From positions 1-11,659 of the forward strand of contig DTSG01000268.1 in assembly GCA_012965455.1 (NCBI GenBank): a stretch of DNA of 11,659 nt, read 5' to 3'. The stretch is from Planctomycetaceae bacterium. Its GTDB lineage: Bacteria; Planctomycetota; Planctomycetia; Pirellulales; Pirellulaceae. The number at the start of each line of letters is the position of its first letter. Position 1 is the stretch's first letter. The notes under the pieces are model-generated. The model was not told the DNA's origin, made no database searches, and saw only the letters and a program-made list of their open reading frames with translations. The position numbers and the translations under genes were made by a program. Below are positions 1 to 7,500 of this stretch, piece by piece.

Positions 1-122
1 GATTTGATTTCAATCGCGGTGCCAGCATTCTCGTGTGTGTCGTTGGCCAAGACGGCAATCGTGACAGCTGTGTTCACAAGAGTTGCCGCCACATCATCCG
101 TTGCTTCTGGACTTGGCAAGAT
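1..122. repeat. Long direct repeat inside gene B, copy 1
   Basis: This stretch matches 1636-1757 at an offset of 1635 bp (545 codons, so in frame). The first 64 bases are identical and I count about six differences over 122. It encodes the end of the jelly roll (LPSPEATDD) and the start of the cadherin-like domain in module 3. The equivalent segment of module 2 (around 870-940) is clearly more divergent. Confidence 0.9.
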
Positions 123-2915
123 CTCTTTGACTTCGAAGTTATCCACTTGCATGCGGGAATTCACTGCGAATAGTCCTAACTTACCGTCCGTTAGGTCTTC
201 ACCTGTAAAGGTAACGTTGCCAACTTCAATGTCATTAACGATAAAGCGGACGCTGCTACCTTCGACGCGTAGTTCGGCAGCATAGTCTGTGTTCTTCTGG
301 ATGGTGGCGTTGGTGCTATCCAGCGTTGTGTAACGACCGTTTGAGCATTTACCGATTTGCCAAGCGCGGTTTACATAGCGAGCGTACTTGAACTGCGTAT
401 CACTAACATAATCGAACACGAAGCCGCCGTTGGTGGCGCGGTTGTTCAGCGATGGTGATTGCAGCGTCGCACGCATCAAGTACTTGTTGGGTAGGTCAAC
501 GCCAAGGTTTAGCGTTGCCATGGAAGTACCATTCTGGTTTTGTGAAGTAAAGCGACCGTCAGCGGCAGCCCAAGTTCCAGCTGCGTAGCTAAAGTCTTCG
601 GCAATGTTGTCATTAAAGTCGTCGTACACAGGCAAGCCGGCTGCGACGATGCCACTTACTTTACCAACGTCAGATTGGCCAGCACTGTCGGTCACGGTGT
701 AGGTAAAGTCCACTTCACCGCGGAAGTCTTGGTTCGGTGTGAAACGCACGAAGTCCGCGAGGCTATCTGCGTCCGGGCCATCAAGCATTTCCAGCGTCCC
801 GCCGGCGGTTGTCGAAACTGCCGATACGTGGATCGTGGTGTTTTCTACTGGTGTATCGTTGTCCAATACTTGCAGGTCAATCGCGGTGTTGACAAGCGTC
901 TGGAACGAATCGTTTTCTGCATCTGGACTAGGGATGAATTCACGTATCACAATGTCATCGAAATGAGATTTACTGCGAACTCCCGTTAAACCGAGTGAAC
1001 CTGTATTAAGGTTACCACTAAAGGTCCGAGTAATCGTTTCAACTTCGTCAACGAACAAGGTCGCTGTGGCGCCTTCGATGACTAATACTACCTCATAGTC
1101 GCGGGTTTGACTTAGCGTGGCACTCCTCGTGGTTAACGCGCGGTCACTACCGTTGACTACTTCGCCCATCGTCCAGCGGCGGCCTTCGACCGAGCCGAGG
1201 ATGTATTTAAAGTTAAGCGCGTCTTGGTAATCAAACACCAGGCCACCGTTGCTTTGGTAACCACCGTTGCGATTGAAACGCATCGTGCTGCTTAGTTCTG
1301 TGTTGACTGGCAGTGCGACGCCGATGCGAGCGATTGCTAGCGAGCGACCGTTACGGCTGTTGGATATATAGTGATCGTTGATAATCATCCACTCGCCGGA
1401 AACAACGTTAAAGTCTTCGGCCACGCCGTCATCGAAATCTTCGCGAAGTGGTAAACCAGAGGCGACCGTGACCGCGACACTACCGCGATCTGTTTGGTCA
1501 GCAGCGTCGGTGACGATGTACTCAAACGTATCAACACCACGGTAGTCTGTGCTGGGGGTGTACGTGATCGAGTCATTCTTACCATCTTGGTTGCTATCGA
1601 TAAGTTCGATCGTGCCGTGAGCAGCAGCGCTAGCAGATTTGATTTCAATCGCGGTGCCAGCATTCTCGTGTGTGTCGTTGGCCAAGACGGCAATCGTGAT
1701 GGGGGTGTTCACAAGAGTTGCCACCGCATCATCCGTTGCTTCTGGACTTGGCAAGATTTCAGCGATACGGACGTTATCGAATGACGTAATTCCTCGCTGT
1801 GTACCGACGCCGAGCTTACCATTACGCACGTTTTCGGTGCCGAAGTCATGAGTGATTTTTAGTTGTTCATTTACATAAAAGGAAACGACGTTACCTTCCA
1901 TTCGCATTTCAAATTCGTAGTTAGTGCCTGCTTGAATACTCTCGGAATTTGACTCGAGTCCCCGCAAGCTGCCATTTTTAAGTTCGTTCATGAACCACTT
2001 GCCACGGCTCGCATTAGCACCGACGTATTTATAGTTACTGGCGTCTACATAGTCGAAAACGATCAGGCCTGTCCGCAGGTAACCCGATATGTTCTTCATA
2101 TTGACGGTTGTTTCCATGCGAACTTTGTTGGGCAGGGGCACGGTTAGGTCGACCAAACTAAACGCGTTGGAGCGAGTGGAATCTGGCGTCGCGTTATAGC
2201 CGTTGTTGACCACTTCAAAAGTACCTGAGGCAACCGAGAAATCATCTGCGACGCCATCGTTGAAATCTTCTTCAAACGGCAGAGTTCCTTGTGCGGTTAC
2301 TTCTAGAGAGTAGCTGCCGTATGTAATGATATCGCTGGAGACAGCATTGTTTTCGCCGTATACGAGGACATCGTGAGCGGGGAGTATATCGGCTGGGTTT
2401 GATGTAAAGAAAATTGTCCCTTCGGCGGTGGCTCGCATGGGAACCGAGAATACAAGTAATTCACTAGTGCCAAGAGTAGACAAGCCGGCCATGGATCCAA
2501 TTTCATCCATCAGTCCAGCGGTAGTTGTGGTGCCGGATTTAAAGTTTGTGTAGGGGGTATAGTGTGTTGCGGCTCCGGTAACACTTGCAAATTGTGAGGG
2601 GTAGTTGATATCGAGAAACGTAGCGAAGACACCATCGCCATCGGTACGTAGGTCGGTTGTTAGTGCGCGTAGTTGGAAAGTGTCGTTAAGGTTAATTTTG
2701 GTGATAGGATTGCCGCTGTTATCCGTAGCGACGAGGCGCATTTGGACTTTGTCACCAGCTTCACCTTCGGCAAGATCGGCGAGCCCCGCGAGCATATCGG
2801 CAGCGAGGAGTTCCCGATTTTCGAGCGTCTCTAATTGCAGTTTTGTTTCAACTGATCTTCGCAACCATGATTTATCTTTGAGTGAAAGTCCATTTTTTCG
2901 TGCACGATTGATCAT
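1..2915 (-). CDS. Giant exported modular surface protein, gene B (partial, C-terminus beyond left edge)
   Basis: The minus-strand frame from ATG 2915 stays open to the window edge, giving 971 codons with no stop. Residues 1-40 form a basic leader ending LETLENRELLAAD, the planctomycete LE..LE.R.LLAA export-type motif. Residues about 55-205 form a cohesin-like domain (GVFATFLDINY, DEIGSM, SNPADILPAHDVLVYGE, ITYGSYSLEV), homologous to the C-terminal domain of gene A. Three modules of 276, 273 and at least 213 residues follow. Each has a LamG/concanavalin-like jelly roll opening with DFND or DFDD (from about 212, 488 and 761) and then a cadherin/Ig-like domain of the tandem-95 type (VNTPITIAVLANDT, YTPSTDYRGVDTFEYIVTD). 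The third cadherin-like domain is cut by the edge. The likely role is adhesion or matrix binding at the cell surface; the ligand is unknown. I see no Shine-Dalgarno sequence before the ATG, but the leader motif lies close behind it, which supports this start. Confidence 0.88.
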   Translation of the reverse strand, partial: MINRARKNGLSLKDKSWLRRSVETKLQLETLENRELLAADMLAGLADLAEGEAGDKVQMRLVATDNSGNPITKINLNDTFQLRALTTDLRTDGDGVFATFLDINYPSQFASVTGAATHYTPYTNFKSGTTTTAGLMDEIGSMAGLSTLGTSELLVFSVPMRATAEGTIFFTSNPADILPAHDVLVYGENNAVSSDIITYGSYSLEVTAQGTLPFEEDFNDGVADDFSVASGTFEVVNNGYNATPDSTRSNAFSLVDLTVPLPNKVRMETTVNMKNISGYLRTGLIVFDYVDASNYKYVGANASRGKWFMNELKNGSLRGLESNSESIQAGTNYEFEMRMEGNVVSFYVNEQLKITHDFGTENVRNGKLGVGTQRGITSFDNVRIAEILPSPEATDDAVATLVNTPITIAVLANDTHENAGTAIEIKSASAAAHGTIELIDSNQDGKNDSITYTPSTDYRGVDTFEYIVTDAADQTDRGSVAVTVASGLPLREDFDDGVAEDFNVVSGEWMIINDHYISNSRNGRSLAIARIGVALPVNTELSSTMRFNRNGGYQSNGGLVFDYQDALNFKYILGSVEGRRWTMGEVVNGSDRALTTRSATLSQTRDYEVVLVIEGATATLFVDEVETITRTFSGNLNTGSLGLTGVRSKSHFDDIVIREFIPSPDAENDSFQTLVNTAIDLQVLDNDTPVENTTIHVSAVSTTAGGTLEMLDGPDADSLADFVRFTPNQDFRGEVDFTYTVTDSAGQSDVGKVSGIVAAGLPVYDDFNDNIAEDFSYAAGTWAAADGRFTSQNQNGTSMATLNLGVDLPNKYLMRATLQSPSLNNRATNGGFVFDYVSDTQFKYARYVNRAWQIGKCSNGRYTTLDSTNATIQKNTDYAAELRVEGSSVRFIVNDIEVGNVTFTGEDLTDGKLGLFAVNSRMQVDNFEVKEILPSPEATDDVAATLVNTAVTIAVLANDTHENAGTAIEIK
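1636..1757. repeat. Long direct repeat inside gene B, copy 2
   Basis: Partner of the repeat at 1-122; it encodes the same jelly-roll/cadherin junction in module 1. Near-identity between modules 1 and 3, but not 2, points to recent intragenic duplication or gene conversion. It is also a site where homologous recombination could remove two modules in frame. Confidence 0.9.
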
Positions 2916-3120
2916 GTAAATAAGCTCGCTTTAGCAAACACTATGTAAGAGAATAATATGGAGTTTTAGATAACTGCAGTCGTTCACAAACGATTGCCTA
3001 TGCAGTCAATTTAGGCAAGTAGGGGTGATTAAATGAATGTCGGTTTATTGTAGTTCGTTGAGGATAACAAAACAGTCTAATCTTGGCAACGAAAATGCGA
3101 TTTATGGTGTTTAGATACCC

Positions 3121-3144
3121 CTAAATAGTGGTGATTCCTGCTAG
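3121..3144 (-). promoter_or_regulatory. Leader block shared by genes A and B (gene B copy)
   Basis: This 24-nt stretch matches 8836-8859 at 19 of 24 positions without a gap, with CTAGCA at one end and CTATTTAG at the other (minus strand). It starts about 36 nt after the predicted gene B start site; the gene A copy starts about 30 nt after its own. Its function is unknown. Confidence 0.4.
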
Positions 3145-3186
3145 TGGGGTACATTATCCCAAGCCCCTGAGATATTGAATGCCCAA

Positions 3187-3216
3187 ATTATATACAGCAG
3201 TCAAGTTTATTGTTCA
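3187..3216 (-). promoter_or_regulatory. Candidate sigma-70-like promoter for gene B
   Basis: On the minus strand a perfect TATAAT (-10, 3192-3187) follows TGAACA (-35, 3216-3211; four of six match consensus) with an 18-nt spacer. The predicted start near 3180 would give a leader of about 265 nt. AT-rich DNA produces such matches by chance. A poorer alternative is TATTAT at 2958-2953, which lacks a good -35. Confidence 0.4.
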
Positions 3217-3236
3217 AACCGGTCACAAAAACCTCC

Positions 3237-3253
3237 AAAATATAGTATATTTT
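3237..3253. repeat. 17-bp perfect AT-rich palindrome
   Basis: AAAATATA and TATATTTT flank a single central G. It lies about 90 bp downstream of the gene A stop and just upstream of the candidate gene B promoter. It could be an operator or a weak hairpin at the end of the gene A message; neither is demonstrated. Confidence 0.5.
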
Positions 3254-3341
3254 CGGATTTTCCTTCGCTGAAACGTACCCAATTTGGACACATAGTAAAC
3301 GACAATTTTACTGTGGCTATTCATTGATGGTTCTATTGGTG

Positions 3342-4568
3342 TTAATTCGTGGTCGTGGTCCCTAGTAGTAAATCCAGCGTGTTTTCAAGTTCGTCTGTTA
3401 AGTAGTTATCGTTACTAAGCAGTTGTAAGCCATCGCGAGTGAAGAAGTCTTCGCCTTCGCCTTCCCCATCACCATTATCGGCTTCGACAATTGCAATAGA
3501 AGTGCTACCAAATTGAATCAGCGACGGTGGCACAGGAGTGTTGGTACCGTGGAGCAACACGTCGTGTAGTGGAATGATATCGGCGCTGTCGCTGCCAAAG
3601 AGATTTGTACCGGCGGCAAGGGCTTTGAATTGAATCGTGGACACCAGCATACGTTCTGACCCTGTCTGGTTGACGTCAGCGAAAACTCCCCATTCATCGA
3701 CCACTCCGGCCGTGGCAAAACTTGCCGAGGCGCCATTGGCGAACGGGGCCGTATTGACAGGCGTACCGACGGGCGCCACGAGCCGTGCATCATAATACAT
3801 ATCAAGATAAGCAGCGAAGACCCCATAAGCGGTGGAGCGAGTATCTTGCGTATACATCGAAACAAAGAAGTGATCGCCGACTTCGATTTGGCTCAGGATG
3901 TCATCATTTACATTGGTGATATCGAAACTAAAGACGACATGTCCATCGGTTTCATTGAGGTGATTAATGATTTGCAGCGGGTCGCTCGGCGTCAATTGGC
4001 CATCTTGGTTGACGTCATAATAGGGGGCACCAGTTCCACTACGCGGTTTGGGAAGCAAGTAGCTACTATTGTTGTTAAGTTCGTTGATGGCAACGATTAT
4101 ATCTATGGATGATATAGCACCATCGTCGTTTATGTCTAATGGATTCACCTTGTTGTGCCACGGATACGTAGCGGCCACAACAACATCGAACGATTCGGAT
4201 GTTGTGGCATTATCGCCGGTAGTAGCAAGGTCATTGTCGAGTCCACCATCAGTAACAGTGACTGTAATGGTAGCTGTGCCACTTTGATCTGCCAGCGGAG
4301 TGAATTTCAAGCTTCCCGAGACAGCGGCACTGCTGTAGGCAACCGTTGGGTTAGCGATTAGTGACGTATTGCTACTTACTGCCGTCACGGCCAGGTTTTG
4401 GGTCTCGCCGCCACCTGCGGTAATACCGGTCAGGTTGACGGTTTGCTCGGAGGCGTCTTCATCGATGGTCAGGTTATCAGGCTGAATTAAAGTGGGGTCA
4501 TCGTTTACCAGATTGACCGTGACATCAAATGTGCGACTTGTCGTCGCATTGTCTCCGGGCGTGGCAAG
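3342..4568 (-). pseudogene. Downstream part of gene A, out of frame: cadherin-like repeat, dockerin pair and cohesin-like C-terminus
   Basis: This frame continues gene A after an apparent 62-bp deletion at 4568/4569 and has no start or ribosome site of its own. It opens with the end of repeat 6 (GDNATTSRTFDVTV), then a full repeat 7 (about 4496-4158). Next comes a type I dockerin pair at about 4151-3951, with calcium-loop cores DINDDGAISSID and DVNQDGQLTPSD. A cohesin-like domain follows at about 3940-3488 (GVFAAYLDMYYD, DEWGVFADVN, ADIIPLHDVLLHG, IQFGSTSIAI). The tail is acidic (GDGEGEGED) and ends in a Thr run. No LPXTG or PEP-CTERM sorting signal is visible. In known systems dockerins bind cohesins in a calcium-dependent way. 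As sequenced this part would not be translated; if the deletion is a sequence error, it is simply the C-terminus of gene A. Confidence 0.85.
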
Positions 4569-7500
4569 CCAGCGGAGCGAATTTCAAGCTACCCGTGGCA
4601 GCGGCACTGCTGTAGACAACCGTTGGGTTAGCGATCAATGACGTATTGCTACTTACTGCAGTCACGGCCAGGTTTTGGGTCTCGCCACCACCTGCGGTAA
4701 TACCGGTCAGGTTGACCGTTTGCTCGGAGGCGTCTTCATCGATGGTTACATCACTCAGAGCACCAAGTGTGGGGACGTCATTTGTCGAGTCGACTGACAC
4801 GTCGAATGTTTGCGTAGTCGTCGCGTTGTCGCCGGTAGTGGCAAGGTCATTGTCGAGCCCTCCATCGGTAACGGTGACTGTAATGGTAGTCGTGCCTTCT
4901 TGATCTGCCAGCGGAGTGAATTTCAAGCTACCCGTGGCAGCGGCACTGCTGTAGACAACCGTCGGGTTAGCGATCAATGACGTATTGCTACTGACTGCCG
5001 TCACGGCCAAGTTTTGGGTCTCGCCACCACCTGCAGTAACACCGGTCAGGTTGACCGTTTTTTGAGAAGAATTTTCTTCAATTGTTAAGTCCACCAGTGA
5101 GTTCAGAGTCGGGTCATCGTTTACCGGATTGACCGTGACATCAAATGTGCGACTTGTCGTTAAGTTATCAACGGTCGTAGCAAGGTCATTGTCGAGGCCG
5201 CCATCGGTAACGGTGACTGTAATGGTAGTCGTACCTTCTTGATCTGCCAGCGGAGTGAATTTAAGTGTGCCAATCGCGTCGGCGGATGTATAGGTTACCA
5301 CTGGAGCGGTGATTAATAAATTGTCTTGGAACAATTGGCTTGCTTCGTTGGCGGAAAGAGACCTGTTATATATGCTCACATCATCGATTGATCCATGGAA
5401 CGGAAGTGTATTGTCGGTTCTCTTCCCTAGCCAAAGGTTCACGAGATTGTCTGGGGCCGTAGGAACTAAACTAGATCCAGTAAGTGTGACTTCCGCACCG
5501 TTAATAAAATACTGAACAAGCCCAGTGCTTGGTGCATAAACGGCGACAACATGTGCCCATTCATTAAGATTGTATGAATCCGTTGGAGAACTCCAATCAG
5601 TTCGAACGTTGTGTTGTAGAAAACGAGGCAAGAATTTCATTCCGGTGGGGCCAGTCAGCTCGGAACCAGTGTGGATCTCGAAGTTGTTTTGCCCCTTCGA
5701 CATGATCATCCCAGCCGCTTTAGCCGGATTGGTGGGGTCGGGAAGTGATGCCGCGTTAAACCATAGACTGACTGAGAAGTTCGTTGAATCGAACGCGTCG
5801 CTCTCGGGAATTTCGATGTAATTGTCGACACCGTCGAAGAAGTAAGCGTTGTCGGGTATGCCGAATCGATCGGAAGTCAAGGTAGCGCCATAAACGGTTC
5901 CGTGGTTACCAAGGCCGCTCGAATCCTGCGCGCTCCCAGCGAACTTGTAGTTCGCAACAAGTCCGTTTGTCGCCGTGACCCGCAAGTTCTGGGTTTCACC
6001 GCCACCGGCTGTGATACCTGCCAGTTGAACTGTTTGCTCGGAGGCGTCTTCATCGATGGTCAGGTTATCAGGCTGAATTAAAGTGGGGTCATCGTTTACC
6101 GGATTGACCGTGACATCAAATGTGCGACTTGTCGTTGCGTTGTCTCCGGTCGTGGCAAGGTCATTGTCGAGTCCACCATCGGTAACGGTTACTGTAATGG
6201 TAGCTGTGCCACTTTGATCTGCCAGCGGAGCGAATTTCAAGCTACCCGTGGCAGCGGCACTGCTGTAGACAACCGTCGGGTTAGCGATCAATGACGTATT
6301 GTTACTTACTGCAGTCACGGCCAGGTTTTGGGTTTCGCCACCACCTGCGGTAATACCGGTCAGGTTGACCGTTTGCTCTGAGGCGTCTTCATCGATGGTC
6401 AGGTTATCAGGCTGAATTAAAGTGGGGTCATCGTTTACCGGATTGACCGTGACATCAAATGTGTGACTTGTCGTTAAGTTATCAACGGTCGTGGCAAGGT
6501 CATTGTCGAGTCCACCATCGGTAACGGTTACTGTAATGGTAGCTGTGCCATTTTGATCGGCCAGCGGAGTGAATTTCAAGCGACCCGTGGCATTAGCACT
6601 GCTGTACACAACCATTGGATCAGCAATTAGTGACGTATTGCTACTTACTGCCGTCACGGCCAGGTTTTGGGTTTCGCCACCACCTGCGGTAATACCGTTC
6701 AGGTTGACCGTTTGCCGAGGTGCATCTTCATCGATAGTCAGGTCATCAGGCTGAATTAAAGTAGGTTCATCGTTTACCGGATTGACTGTGACATCAAATG
6801 TGCGGCTTGTCGTTAAGTTATCACCCGTAGTCGCTAAGTTTTTATCGGCGCCACCATCGGTCACCGTCACGGTAATGGTCGTAACACCGAACTTATCCGC
6901 AAGGGGTGTAAAACTCAATGTGCCCGTTGCATTAGGACTGGTGTAGACAACCGTTGGATTAGCCAACAACAACGTATTATTGCTTGCCGCAGTTACCTGC
7001 AGCGGTTGCTCACCATCATCACCATCTGTAATGCCTGCAAGGTTAACTGTTTGCTGGGGTGCATCTTCGAGAACATTCAGATCGTTGATTTCATTCAAGG
7101 TGGGTGCTTCGGTAGAATTCATATTGAAGTCGCCAAGCAGCCTGATCAGTGAGATCTTGTTGCCGGAACGTCCGGCGATGAGGATCTTTCCATCGGGCAT
7201 CGAGAGGACGGCGTGGCCGTAGTCATTCGCACCGGTAAAATCTGGGATGCCCCGCGTGCCATCGCCAGCGAAGGTCGCATCAAGCACCCCGTCGTAGGAG
7301 ATGCGGGCGATTGAAAGGTCCCAGTTGCTGCCGTTATAGGAGGATCCGCTAATGAGAATCTTGCCATCAGGCTGGAGTGTGGCCCGATAACCCTGATCGG
7401 CAGAGTTCAGCACCGGGATACGGAGTTTGCCAACGGTGGCAAAGGTGGTGTCGAGGGTACCATCGAAGTGATGGCGGGTCACGGCGAAGTCTTTTCCACC

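Larger units (their letters stand above)
2916..3341. other. Intergenic region between genes A and B
   Basis: This 426-bp AT-rich stretch has no convincing gene on either strand. It holds a candidate gene B promoter (3187-3216), a 24-nt block shared with the gene A leader (3121-3144), a 17-bp palindrome (3237-3253) and a weak inverted repeat, TTGCCTA/TAGGCAA, at 2994-3018 with an 11-nt loop. I see no GC-rich stem followed by a U-run after the gene A stop, so no intrinsic terminator is called. Confidence 0.7.
4158..7101 (-). repeat. Seven tandem cadherin-like repeats of 339 bp (113 aa) in gene A
   Basis: Units begin with PTL near 7101, 6765, 6426, 6087, 5112, 4773 and 4496; unit 7 ends near 4158. 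Each reads DLTIDEDA, QTVNLTGITAGGGETQNL, VYSSAAATGSLKFTPLAD, TITVTVTDGG and FDVTVNPVNDD. Units 2, 3 and 4 start exactly 339 bp apart. Unit 4 is enlarged by an inserted LamG domain and unit 6 is 62 bp short (277 bp). Units 2-7 are very similar at DNA level, while unit 1 is more divergent. The VNDDPT linkers and acidic positions suggest calcium-stiffened rods, as in other bacterial cadherin-like stalks. Confidence 0.9.

Noticed and set aside
2994..3018. TTGCCTA/TAGGCAA inverted repeat as a terminator or mobile-element end
   Set aside because: A 7-bp stem with an 11-nt loop, no U-run, no flanking duplication and no transposase nearby.
4540..4575. Programmed ribosomal frameshift joining the two parts of gene A
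   Set aside because: Sixty-two bases of the repeat are physically missing and no slippery heptamer is seen at the junction, so a deletion or sequence error explains it.
4158..7101. CRISPR or other noncoding repeat array
   Set aside because: The units are 339 bp, contiguous and coding for cadherin-like domains, without spacers.
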